Shown here in pieces: positions 23,464 through 31,228 of a stretch of DNA of 38,642 nt. A program made the translations under genes and the position numbers. Under the pieces are notes generated by a model. That model was not told the DNA's origin and searched no databases. It worked only from the letters and a program-made list of their open reading frames with translations. Position 1 is the first letter of the stretch. Each line of letters starts with the position of its first letter. The DNA comes from OMOG01 sp041485845 (GTDB lineage: Bacteria; Acidobacteriota; Terriglobia; Bryobacterales; Bryobacteraceae): positions 1-38,642 of the forward strand of contig JBGPKH010000007.1 in the NCBI GenBank assembly GCA_041485845.1. Reading direction: 5' to 3'.

Positions 23464-24198
23464 ATGCAGGCGCTAGAAAGCCAGCTCGACCTCACAGTTG
23501 CGATTCCGTGCCTCAACGAAGAGAAAGACATCTTAGGCACACTGGAAACGGTGACGGCGGCGCTCCGGGAACTGCCGCACACTTATGAAATTCTGGTGAT
23601 CGACGACGGATCGACGGACGGGACCGCGCGCCTGGTTGAATCGTTTCGGGATGCGCACGGGGAATTGCCCATTCGGCTCCACAAGAACCCGCGCAATCGC
23701 GGTTTGGCACGGTCGTATATAGACGGGGCGTTTCTGGGCCGCGGGAAATACTACCGGCTGGTATGCGGAGACAACGTGGAGCCGAAAGAAACGCTGGTGG
23801 CGGTCTTCAGCCAGTTGGGCAACGCGGACATGATCATACCGTATCACCCGCACGTGCCCGGGAAGTCCGCGTTTCGCCGCCGGCTGTCGAATCTGTACAC
23901 CTCTCTGGTGAACGCCATCAGCGGGTATCGAATTCGGTATTACAACGGACTCGCGCTCCACCTGCGCTACAATGTGATGCGCTGGGGACCGTACTCGTTC
24001 GGTTTCGGATTTCAGGCCGAACTGATTACGCGCCTGCTCGATGAAGGGGCTGGATATATCGAGATTCCAGTAGCGGCCACCCATCGGGATAAGACCGGAA
24101 AGAACACGGCCTTGAACCTGAAGAACTTCTTTTCCGTCGCGCACACCCTGCTGGAAGTTTTCATTTGCCGGATCCGCAAACGGGCGCTCCAGAAATAG
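23464..24198 (+). CDS. GT2 family glycosyltransferase (DPM1-like)
   Basis: The 244-residue product has the GT2 layout: LTVAIPCLNEEKDI, EILVIDDGSTDGTARLV, NPRNRGLARSYIDG, YRLVCGDN (metal-binding region), and FGFGFQAELITRLLDEG. No membrane segment is seen, as in soluble polyprenyl-phosphate hexose synthases. I use the ATG at 23464 because the TTG six codons earlier would coincide with the predicted transcript start. A GtrA-type flippase gene follows after six bases, so the pair forms a GtrB-GtrA-like unit: charging polyprenyl phosphate and moving it across the membrane. Confidence 0.75.
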   Translation: MQALESQLDLTVAIPCLNEEKDILGTLETVTAALRELPHTYEILVIDDGSTDGTARLVESFRDAHGELPIRLHKNPRNRGLARSYIDGAFLGRGKYYRLVCGDNVEPKETLVAVFSQLGNADMIIPYHPHVPGKSAFRRRLSNLYTSLVNAISGYRIRYYNGLALHLRYNVMRWGPYSFGFGFQAELITRLLDEGAGYIEIPVAATHRDKTGKNTALNLKNFFSVAHTLLEVFICRIRKRALQK

Positions 24199-24204
24199 GA
24201 CTCT

Positions 24205-24630
24205 ATGCAATGGGTTCAGCGGGTGCCCTGGCGATCTCTTGGGCGGTGGTGGATCGTGGGGCTGGCTTTCTTTGCCGGCGGCATCGGTATCCTGTACCTT
24301 TTCGTGGACATCCTGCGATGGCCGCTGCCGCTCGCCACGTTAGTGGCATCGGAAGTGACGGTGGTATTGCGTTTCCTGATCAATGACCGGTGGGTGTTCG
24401 GCCATCCGCGCCCCAGTTGGATGCGTCTCTGGCAATTTCACGCCGCCAGCGCGGGTGGGGCGGCCATCTGGTGGACGGTGGCCAATACGCTGCCGCGCTT
24501 CGGCGTTCATTATCTGATCGCTTCCACCGCGGGCACGGCGTGCTCGGTGGTATTCAGTATGATCTCCAACTTTCTCTGGGTGTGGCGGGGGCGGGCCGAT
24601 CGACGCGCGCCGGGCGGTGACGGTGGATAG
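24205..24630 (+). CDS. GtrA-family membrane protein (putative lipid-sugar flippase)
   Basis: A small 141-residue protein with four hydrophobic segments in GtrA spacing: WWIVGLAFFAGGIGILYLFV, a second ending in VVLRFLINDRWVFG, a third at WQFHAASAGGAAIWW and a fourth ending MISNFLWVW. The NDRWVF and NFLWVW ends are the typical GtrA turns. GtrA proteins are thought to translocate polyprenyl-phosphate sugars, and this one follows a GT2 gene directly. The C-terminus is charged. Its stop lies inside the next gene. Confidence 0.8.
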   Translation: MQWVQRVPWRSLGRWWIVGLAFFAGGIGILYLFVDILRWPLPLATLVASEVTVVLRFLINDRWVFGHPRPSWMRLWQFHAASAGGAAIWWTVANTLPRFGVHYLIASTAGTACSVVFSMISNFLWVWRGRADRRAPGGDGG

Positions 24631-25750
24631 CGAGCGTTGCCCGGTATGCGGCGGCGGGTTGTTGGAAGAGGCGCCCGGCTTTTCGCCGCTGCCACGCGTC
24701 ACTTCGGATTGCATGCCGTTCCGCAGCGGCGGCAGGCTGCTGATTTGCCGCGAGTGCGGAGCGGCGCAGTCACCCGCGGACCGGCAGTGGATGGAAGAGA
24801 TTGCGGAGATCTACGCGGCGTACCGGGTCTACCATCAGTCGGGCGGCGTGGAGCAGTATGTGTCCGATCCAGCCACGGGGACGCTGCGGCGACGGAGCCA
24901 GGTGCTGTTGGACAAGCTCCGCACCGTTCCCGGATTACCGCAAAGCGGGAGCGTGCTGGACGTAGGCTGCGGAAATGGGAGTACACTGCAAGCCTTCTCG
25001 GGCCGCGGCGGATGGCGCTTGTATGGACTGGAAATGGATACACGGAGCCTCTCCGCTCTTCGCGAAATCGAAGGCTTCGAGACGCTCTACACGCGCACTC
25101 CGGCCGAATTGCCGTGCACGTTCGACCTGGTGACGATGGTCCATGCACTCGAGCACTTTCCGGAGCCCGGCCGGACGCTGCGCGATCTGCGGGAGAAGAT
25201 CGCCCCGGGGGGGCGCCTGTTTATCGAGGCGCCCAACGCCGAGGACAATCCATTCGATTATCTGGTGGCCGATCACCGGATGCACTTCAGTCCCGCGACA
25301 CTCTCGCGACTGGTGGAAGAGGCCGGGTGGACGGTGGATTGTCTGGCGACCAACTGGGTGTCCAAGGAACTCTCGCTGGTGGTTCGGCCCGGCCGGTTCG
25401 AAGATCGCCGGCCCCAGCGGGCGGCGGAGCGTGTCGCGGAGCAGGTGGAGTGGCTGCATCGCCTGATCGGCGCCGCGCGGGAGGCATCCGCCGGATCCAG
25501 CAGCTTCGGCCTCTTCGGGACGTCGATCGCGGCCACCTGGCTGGGCGGCGTGCTGGGCGGCGGCGTTTCGTTTTTTGTGGATGAGGACGCGAATCGCATT
25601 GGCCGCACGCACATGGGAAGGCCGATCCTCAGCCCGGCGCAGGTTCCCCCAGGAAGCGTCGTATTTCTGGCGCTAATCCCGCAGATTGCGGAGCGGATTG
25701 CCGCGCGGCTGTGCGATACCGGGATCGATTTGCGGCGGCCGCCTTCATGA
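24617..25750 (+). CDS. Zinc-ribbon C-methyltransferase-like protein
   Basis: The 377-residue protein has the three-part layout of sugar C-methyltransferases: an N-terminal zinc ribbon (CPVCGG with Cys8 and Cys11; CRECG with Cys44 and Cys47), a central SAM domain (SVLDVGCGNGSTLQ at 112-125, MVHALEHFPEPGRTL, IAPGGRLFIEAPN) and a C-terminal Rossmann-like domain (SFGLFGTSIAATWLGGVLGG, FFVDEDANRIGRTHMGRPIL). Relatives such as TylCIII add a methyl group to a carbon of a keto-deoxysugar nucleotide; here the target is unknown. The start is GTG at 24617, overlapping gtrA by 14 bases; a GTG two codons later would also work. The 3' end overlaps the convergent methyltransferase gene by six bases. Confidence 0.75.
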   Translation: MTVDSERCPVCGGGLLEEAPGFSPLPRVTSDCMPFRSGGRLLICRECGAAQSPADRQWMEEIAEIYAAYRVYHQSGGVEQYVSDPATGTLRRRSQVLLDKLRTVPGLPQSGSVLDVGCGNGSTLQAFSGRGGWRLYGLEMDTRSLSALREIEGFETLYTRTPAELPCTFDLVTMVHALEHFPEPGRTLRDLREKIAPGGRLFIEAPNAEDNPFDYLVADHRMHFSPATLSRLVEEAGWTVDCLATNWVSKELSLVVRPGRFEDRRPQRAAERVAEQVEWLHRLIGAAREASAGSSSFGLFGTSIAATWLGGVLGGGVSFFVDEDANRIGRTHMGRPILSPAQVPPGSVVFLALIPQIAERIAARLCDTGIDLRRPPS

Positions 25751-26422
25751 AGGCTGGCGGCGCGTGCAGCCGATAGCGATAAGGTAATGCGCCATGGGGC
25801 TGAAACCCGTATGCAGCACTTCGTCGTTCATGGAAAACAGAAAGACGTTGTGGAAGAAGCGTTCGAGCAAGGCACGCAATTCCTTGCCGGATTTACAGTT
25901 CACGTGGCCTTCCCTGCTGGGCGGCGAGGCATGCTTCTGCGACTCGAGCGACGGCGAGCCCAGAATCAGCGCCCCTTGGGGCGTGAGAGACTGCACGATG
26001 TTCCCCACAAAGAGGTCCTCCCGTTCGACGGGAATGTGCTCGATTACGTCCAGCGCGTACGCTGCGTCGAACGCGCCGGGCAGCGGGCCGGCCAGCAAAT
26101 CGTGTTGCCGGCACTCGAATTTCCAGTCGGGATCCATACGGCGAAGGACATCGTCCACGAAGACCTGGTCGAAATCCGTGGCGGTCAGGCGCTGGACCTC
26201 CTGCTGTACGAGACGGGTCCCGAAAGCGTCCGCGCAACCGATCTCCAGAACGTGAGCGCGGCCGGTCAACATTTTGGCGACGAACTTATAGCGCGAGAGG
26301 GTGAAGAGCAGGTGGCGGGGGTCATCCTGCCAGACCTGGTTGGTCATCAGGCCGAGTGAAGCGACACCCTTGTTGCGGGCGATGTCGAGGGTGCGCTCGT
26401 ATTGAGGCTCGCGTGTGTGCAT
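25745..26422 (-). CDS. Class I SAM-dependent methyltransferase
   Basis: A 225-residue methyltransferase: HVLEIGCADAFGTRLVQ (58-73), TATDFDQVFV, FDAAYALDVIEHIPVEREDLF and LILGSPSLES. The open frame extends far upstream, but the ATG at 26422 has GGAG four bases before it and the preceding residues look like random Arg-rich translation, so I start there. It lies 26 bases after the O-methyltransferase gene on the minus strand and is last in the gmhA-led unit. Proteins of this type often methylate sugars in polysaccharide clusters; the substrate is unknown. Confidence 0.75.
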   Translation of the reverse strand: MHTREPQYERTLDIARNKGVASLGLMTNQVWQDDPRHLLFTLSRYKFVAKMLTGRAHVLEIGCADAFGTRLVQQEVQRLTATDFDQVFVDDVLRRMDPDWKFECRQHDLLAGPLPGAFDAAYALDVIEHIPVEREDLFVGNIVQSLTPQGALILGSPSLESQKHASPPSREGHVNCKSGKELRALLERFFHNVFLFSMNDEVLHTGFSPMAHYLIAIGCTRRQPS

Positions 26423-26448
26423 GGTTCTCCAATTATGGCGTACGAGCG

Positions 26449-27450
26449 TCAGCAGATCGGGCGGCACTCGACCACGAAGCGGCCCGACGGTTGCCGCTCG
26501 GCGGCGGTCACTTCCAACCGGGCCGCGCGAGCCAACGCGCGGAACTCCGGCAGGCTTCGATCCCTCCCACCCACCAACACCATCATCAGCAGGGCGGGCG
26601 ACGGGCCGCCGCTCTCGCCGGGCGACACCCCGTTGAGGACGACGACGCGGCCCGCGGGACGGGCGGCCTCGGCGCAGCGGCTCAGGATGACCTTTGCTTC
26701 GCGATCGGGCCAATCGCCCAGGACGCTCTTCATCAGATACAGATCCGCCCCGGCGGGCAGCGGGTCGAAGAAGCTCTGCGCCACCGTAGTGACGCGATCG
26801 GCTATGCCGGCCGTCTGAAAGATGTCGCCGGATCGAGCAACGGTCGACGGGAGATCGACCAGCGTGCCCCGCACGGTGGGCCGGGCGCGAAGGATTTCCG
26901 CCAGGAGCGCTCCCGTGCCGCCGCCAACGTCCACCACGGTGCGCACCGATTCCCAGCCGCCGGTGAGCAACACCTCCGGGTCGGGAGTGCCGTGCCCGGG
27001 CGGTCCCATCAACGCGTCGAAGCTGGCACCGATATCCGGATGGGCCTCGAGGTCCTCCCAGAAAGGCCGGCCGAAGACCGTGCGATAGGCCGGCGCGCCA
27101 GTCCTCACGGCACTCAGCAGGCTACCCCACGCATGCGCCATGCGGCCGCCGAAGCCGTCGAGATCGAGACCGAGACGTGCGGCCGGGGCCAGCAGCGCAC
27201 GGGCCGGTTCGTTGAGCGCGAAGAGGCCGGGCGAAGGTTCCTCGAAGACACCTTTGCCGGCGAGGTGTCGCAGCACGCGATGCAGCGAGTCGGAATCGGC
27301 GCCGGAGGCCGCGGCCAGGTCATCGATGCGGGTGATTCCGGCGGCGATGTGGTTGGCGATCCGGAGTGTGGCAACCACGTGGACGCACCACGGAATCGAG
27401 AGATCGCTCAGCTCCCAGATGTTGACCGGATCTCGCGGGGTCGCGTTCAC
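26449..27450 (-). CDS. O-methyltransferase (Methyltransf_2 type), catalytic His replaced
   Basis: A 333-residue protein with the plant/polyketide O-methyltransferase design: an N-terminal winged-helix dimerisation domain (residues about 10-95, with DLAAASGADSDSLHRVLRHL) and a C-terminal SAM domain (TVVDVGGGTGALL at 171-183, GTLVDLPSTV, SFFDPLP). The family's catalytic motif is usually LHDW; here it is VLGDWPD with Gly245 where the general-base His would be. As in some relatives that act by proximity, it may still methylate, or do different chemistry. GTG start with GGAGGG about 11 bases upstream. It sits between the oxidoreductase-SDR fusion (110 bases upstream) and another methyltransferase. 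Confidence 0.75.
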   Translation of the reverse strand: MNATPRDPVNIWELSDLSIPWCVHVVATLRIANHIAAGITRIDDLAAASGADSDSLHRVLRHLAGKGVFEEPSPGLFALNEPARALLAPAARLGLDLDGFGGRMAHAWGSLLSAVRTGAPAYRTVFGRPFWEDLEAHPDIGASFDALMGPPGHGTPDPEVLLTGGWESVRTVVDVGGGTGALLAEILRARPTVRGTLVDLPSTVARSGDIFQTAGIADRVTTVAQSFFDPLPAGADLYLMKSVLGDWPDREAKVILSRCAEAARPAGRVVVLNGVSPGESGGPSPALLMMVLVGGRDRSLPEFRALARAARLEVTAAERQPSGRFVVECRPIC

Positions 27451-27560
27451 TAAAAATAAAGCCCTCCGGTATGATACTAAACGGCCTAAGAAGAAGCCGG
27501 CCGGCGGGGCGGCGGGGGCGGCGGCAGTCGGCGGCGGACCGGCGACAAAGACCGCCGCTG

Positions 27561-29618
27561 TTACCGGGGCGGGAAGGTGATGGCCATCCCTTCCTGAATG
27601 CTAAAGCGTGGAGTCCAGCCGAGCTGTGTGTGGGCCGCCGTGCAGTCGCACGGCCAGAGCGGCGTGATGGAGTCGACCCGATACGGGCTGAACGGCGCGG
27701 GGCGTCGCAGGGTCTTCGACAGCGCCAGAATTCCCAGGCCTGCGCACTTAAGCAACCACGCGGGAACATACGACACGCGCACCCGACGGCCGGAGCGGCG
27801 CACCCAGTTCACGTATTCCTTCTGCCGGATGCCCTCGGGGTCGACCAACTGATAGATCGCGCCGTTGGGGAGATCCTGCTGGGCGGCCAGCATCAGGGCG
27901 TCCACCACGTTTTCAATGTAGACCAGCGGCACATAGTGCGCGCCGGACCCGACCACCACCCAACGTCCCCCAATGGTGATGGCGCCGGCGGGCGGGGCCT
28001 TCCCGGCGCCTGGGCCGTAGATCTGTCCGGGGCGTAAGACCACGGCGTGAATGCGGTTTTCTTCGGCGGCCTGGAGAACGGTCCTTTCGGCTTCGAGCTT
28101 GGTCTGGCTGTACAGACCGCGCCGGGCGGCGAACGGTTCATAAGGGAATTTTTCGGTGACCGGAGCGTCGGGCAGATGGCCGGCGTTATGGAGAACAGTC
28201 ATGGAGCTCACGTAGACCAGCTTGCGGACGCCGTGGCGCTCGCAGGCATCCACGATGTTGCGGGTGCCCCAGACCGTGCCGCTGGTGAATTCGGCGAGTC
28301 CGCCGCGCATGGTGGCGCCCAGATGAAAGACCAGGTCGATGCCCTGGACGGCGCGGTCGACTGCGTCGGGATCGCCCAGGTCTCCGTAGAGCAACTGGAT
28401 TTTTTCGCCGGGCGGGGTCGCGGGCGGCGTGCGGACGAGGAGTCGCAACGGCTCTCCGAATTCGGTCAGCCGGTGGACGAGCGCGCTTCCCAGCATGCCG
28501 TGAGCGCCGGTGATCAGGATGCGGGGCAGCGGGATGGTGGTGGTTTCCTTGAGGTAGCAGCGTTTGCCGGCATCGGCCCGCCGGGACACGTCTTCGAGCA
28601 GCGCGATGATACGGCGGCCTTCCTCGGCCGGGACGGGCGGCGGTTCTCCCTGGCGCAGGGCCGCATGGAACTTCACCACCGAAACGTGAATTCCGGGAGA
28701 GGGGACCAGGCGCCCCGTGGCGAACCGGATGGTGTTCCAGGCCACTTTGCAGAGCGTGCCCAGCGAATTGAATCCCGCGCCCAGGATGCGCTGCACCGCC
28801 TTGGGCGCCGGGTAGGTTGTGCGCAGGGTCAGGGTTTGCAGGTAGCGATCCACCAGCAGAACCCCGCGCGTGCCATGCACCACGATTTCATTTTGAATGG
28901 GCCGGACGTTCCAGGAAAGGTACATCTGGCCGGCGCCCCTCGCGCACTCGACCAGCGCGCGCCATTCGTCGAAGACCAGGTTGGGGTCTCCCAGGCCGCT
29001 GGCGTAGTAGCGCACGTCGGCCTGACGGATGGGGCCGAGGAATGCCTCCAGCAGGCACAAGCCGTGGACCCCCAGGTCCTGAAAAGGATAGGAGCCGTTG
29101 ACGAAGCAAGGTGGGAGCGGAGTGCCGCCGCCGTATGGCGGGTAATCGGAGCTGCGAAAGAAATCGGCGCCGGTGACCTCGCCGCAGGCGCCGTCTTGCA
29201 CCCACGCGAGCGCCTTGAGGACGATGGGGTCCATGCGGGCGGAGTGGTTGACGGAGAGGACCAGACCGCGCTCGCGGGCGCAGGCGATCATGCGGTCGCA
29301 ATCGGCCACGGTCTCGGCCATGGGCTTTTCGACGAAGACGTGGCAGCCCATGTTCAAGGCCTCGAGAGCCATGGCGGCGTGGGTGGCGGGAGGCGTGAGC
29401 ACGTGGATCACGTTCGGGCCTGCCTCGGCCATGGCCTGGAGGGTGGGGAAGACGCGCGGGATTTTGAACTTCGCCGCCAGAACCTCTGCGCGGTTTTTGT
29501 CGGGGTCGGCGACGCCGACGAGCTCGACGAAGGGAAGGCTGCGCAGCGCCCGGGCGTGATACGCGCTCACATAGCCGGCGCCCACGATCCCCACTTTTAC
29601 CGTAGGATTAGGTTCCAT
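27561..29618 (-). CDS. Gfo/Idh/MocA oxidoreductase fused to SDR epimerase/reductase
   Basis: One 685-residue protein with two dehydrogenase modules. Residues 1 to about 360 are a Gfo/Idh/MocA sugar oxidoreductase: VGIVGAGYVSAYHARAL (9-25), the CHVFVEKPMAET motif (Lys98) and DLGVHGL (Asp181, His185). Residues about 365-685 are an extended SDR: ILITGAHGMLGSALV (367-381), YGDLGD, VYVSSMTV and YSQTK (Tyr503, Lys507). Both catalytic sets look complete. Such a fusion could channel a keto-sugar through two successive redox or epimerisation steps. The ATG overlaps the GmhB-like gene by 11 bases, so it is expressed with the heptose-type genes. The linker at about 355-365 shows no frame break. Confidence 0.8.
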   Translation of the reverse strand: MEPNPTVKVGIVGAGYVSAYHARALRSLPFVELVGVADPDKNRAEVLAAKFKIPRVFPTLQAMAEAGPNVIHVLTPPATHAAMALEALNMGCHVFVEKPMAETVADCDRMIACARERGLVLSVNHSARMDPIVLKALAWVQDGACGEVTGADFFRSSDYPPYGGGTPLPPCFVNGSYPFQDLGVHGLCLLEAFLGPIRQADVRYYASGLGDPNLVFDEWRALVECARGAGQMYLSWNVRPIQNEIVVHGTRGVLLVDRYLQTLTLRTTYPAPKAVQRILGAGFNSLGTLCKVAWNTIRFATGRLVPSPGIHVSVVKFHAALRQGEPPPVPAEEGRRIIALLEDVSRRADAGKRCYLKETTTIPLPRILITGAHGMLGSALVHRLTEFGEPLRLLVRTPPATPPGEKIQLLYGDLGDPDAVDRAVQGIDLVFHLGATMRGGLAEFTSGTVWGTRNIVDACERHGVRKLVYVSSMTVLHNAGHLPDAPVTEKFPYEPFAARRGLYSQTKLEAERTVLQAAEENRIHAVVLRPGQIYGPGAGKAPPAGAITIGGRWVVVGSGAHYVPLVYIENVVDALMLAAQQDLPNGAIYQLVDPEGIRQKEYVNWVRRSGRRVRVSYVPAWLLKCAGLGILALSKTLRRPAPFSPYRVDSITPLWPCDCTAAHTQLGWTPRFSIQEGMAITFPPR

Positions 29619-30207
29619 TTTCCTCAGAATCGATTTGCTGCAAGATCCACGTCACCGCTTCGCTCAGCGAGTCCACGCGGACGTCGGGGGCGTGCGCGGG
29701 GCCGCGCTCCCGATAGCCGCGATCGATCCAGATGGTGCGGCAGCCCGCACTGTTTCCCGCATCGATGTCGCGCCAGCGATCACCAATCATAAAGCTACGG
29801 CGCGGGTCGATACCGTGCCGTTTCGCACCTTCCAGGATCAAACCCGGCTTGGGCTTACGGCAAGGGCACTGGTCGCGGTCGTCATGCAGGCAGCTCAGGA
29901 CATCGTCCACCGGCAGCTCGCGGCGAAGGCGATCGTGGATGGCTGCGACGGCCGCGGCCGGTTGCGTCCCGCGCGCCACATCCGGCTGATTGGTGACTAC
30001 GATCAGGGGCAGCCCGCGGGCCTTCAGGCGGCGCAATGCGACGGCGGCGTCCGGGACGATTTGCACCTCGGCTGCCGACGCCGGCGGATAGGGCTTACCG
30101 TCGCGGATCACGGCTTCGTTCAACACGCCGTCGCGGTCCAGGAAGACGGCTCGCGCGGCCGGGCGGCCGCTGCCGGGCTTTTCCATTTCGCTGACGGGCT
30201 TTTCCAT
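29608..30207 (-). CDS. gmhB: GmhB-like D-glycero-D-manno-heptose 1,7-bisphosphate phosphatase
   Basis: An HAD-IIIA phosphatase of about 199 residues with FLDRDGVLNE (nucleophile motif), LIVVTNQPDVARG, a zinc-binding CLH---CPCRKPKPG cluster and FMIGDRWRDIDAG. All are GmhB hallmarks, with a short zinc loop. GmhB removes the C7 phosphate of heptose 1,7-bisphosphate. The gene follows the GmhA-like isomerase directly. The start is ambiguous: a 21-base tandem duplication supplies two equivalent ATGs (30207 and 30186), both preceded by the same CAGCGAA, and a third in-frame ATG lies inside gmhA. I take 30207. No HldE of normal domain order is in the window; the swapped enzyme at 15782 is the candidate partner. 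Confidence 0.75.
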   Translation of the reverse strand: MEKPVSEMEKPGSGRPAARAVFLDRDGVLNEAVIRDGKPYPPASAAEVQIVPDAAVALRRLKARGLPLIVVTNQPDVARGTQPAAAVAAIHDRLRRELPVDDVLSCLHDDRDQCPCRKPKPGLILEGAKRHGIDPRRSFMIGDRWRDIDAGNSAGCRTIWIDRGYRERGPAHAPDVRVDSLSEAVTWILQQIDSEENGT

Positions 30208-30216
30208 TTCGCTGAC
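30175..30216 (-). repeat. 21-base perfect tandem duplication at a start region
   Basis: Two identical 21-base units (30175-30195 and 30196-30216) encode SEMEKP twice and duplicate the candidate ATG of the phosphatase gene. In-frame, so either copy number keeps the reading frame. It lies immediately after the gmhA stop. Confidence 0.9.
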
Positions 30217-30218
30217 GC

Positions 30219-30815
30219 TCAGCGGACCGATTCCCATTTCGTTTCCGTGTGTTTGACCGCCGGATGCGAGACCAGGAGGTGCCAGACCACGGCCTGAAAC
30301 GCTTCGGCATGAGGAGTGGTATGCACCGCGTTGACGGTCGGGACGATCACGCAGGCATCGGCCGCCAGTGCCGTGAAACCGCCGTCGCGGCCCACAATGC
30401 CCAGGATTCGGGCGCCGACGGCCTTGGCGTATTGCAGCGCCTGGACCAGGTTCGGGCTGACGTTCTTCTCCAGGTTGCCGCCGCCCACCGAGAAGACGAG
30501 CAGCGCATCTTCGCGTCGCAGGCGGCTGCCGCGCAGCCAGCTTGCGAAGACCGTGGCCCAGCCTTCGTCGTTGGTGCGGGCGGTCAACTCGGAGACGTTG
30601 TCGGTGGGAGCATAGGCTTCCATGCCGGCGATCTTGCGAAAGTCGTTGACCGCGTGGGAGGCATTGGCAGCGCTTCCCCCCACTCCCAGGATGAATAGGC
30701 GGCCTCCGGCGGATCGCGTTTCGGCCAACAGCGTGGCCATGCGCTCGATCTGGTCCAGATCCAGCAGGTCGATGATCGCTTTTGCCTCGGAAAGAAACTG
30801 CTGCGCGAAACTCAT
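30219..30815 (-). CDS. gmhA: GmhA-like sedoheptulose-7-phosphate isomerase (SIS domain)
   Basis: This 198-residue SIS-domain protein has LFILGVGGSAANASHAVNDF (phosphosugar loop, about residues 39-58), SVGGGNLEKNVSPNLVQAL and an HTTPHAEAFQAVVWHLL C-terminus with the histidine and glutamate of the GmhA active site region. GmhA converts sedoheptulose 7-phosphate to D-glycero-D-manno-heptose 7-phosphate, the first step to activated heptose. It heads the minus-strand unit gmhA-gmhB-fusion-two methyltransferases. The canonical GmhA GNGGS loop reads GVGGS here, and the protein is close to the SIS subfamily often paired with GmhB in exopolysaccharide loci. The transketolase pair in this window could supply its substrate. 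Confidence 0.75.
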   Translation of the reverse strand: MSFAQQFLSEAKAIIDLLDLDQIERMATLLAETRSAGGRLFILGVGGSAANASHAVNDFRKIAGMEAYAPTDNVSELTARTNDEGWATVFASWLRGSRLRREDALLVFSVGGGNLEKNVSPNLVQALQYAKAVGARILGIVGRDGGFTALAADACVIVPTVNAVHTTPHAEAFQAVVWHLLVSHPAVKHTETKWESVR

Positions 30816-31228
30816 GCGGTAGCCGCCTCGCCCGCCAACGTCCGGAGCTTTTTATTGTAGGCGAGATTCCGGAATGACGGAAATCCAGGCATTCGCACGG
30901 TAATGTATCTTTTCCAGCGCCACAACTGTTCGTTTTTTCACACTCATGCGCGATTTCAGATAGCTCAAGGTCCCGTTCCGGGTTCGAAGTTCCAGAGGCA
31001 GCAAGCGCGGCCATCCTGGAATCGTTGAGAAACACCGGCCTGTTTTCGTACGTAGAGTATGACTACTATGCGCATACGGCCGCCGCGGTCCCGATTCAGA
31101 GCGCGGAGGCATGGGCGTGCGATCAACATCAGGATGGGAGGCCCCCACCCGTCATCCACCGTGCAGGGGGCCGTGGATCATGCGTGGAACAAGGGAGCGG
31201 TGCAACTGACTGTGCATTAGAGAATAGG
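30816..31228. other. Divergent intergenic region
   Basis: About 410 bases between the gmhA start (minus) and the GT2 start (plus) hold no convincing gene. Visible items are a -10-like box for gmhA (30854-30859) and a GGCCCCC/GGGGGCC inverted repeat with a 19-base loop at 31140-31172, in the leader of the GT2 gene. The plus-strand frame of the GT2 is open back to 31025 but looks non-coding. Confidence 0.5.
30854..30859 (-). promoter_or_regulatory. Possible -10 box upstream of gmhA
   Basis: On the minus strand the sequence reads TACAAT, one mismatch from consensus, about 40 bases before the gmhA ATG. The matching -35 region (TTCCGT at 17 bases) is weak. Confidence 0.25.

Noticed and set aside
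28047..29792. 581-codon plus-strand ORF opposite the Gfo-SDR fusion
   Set aside because: The fusion protein on the minus strand has two full sets of catalytic motifs; the plus frame is a shadow.
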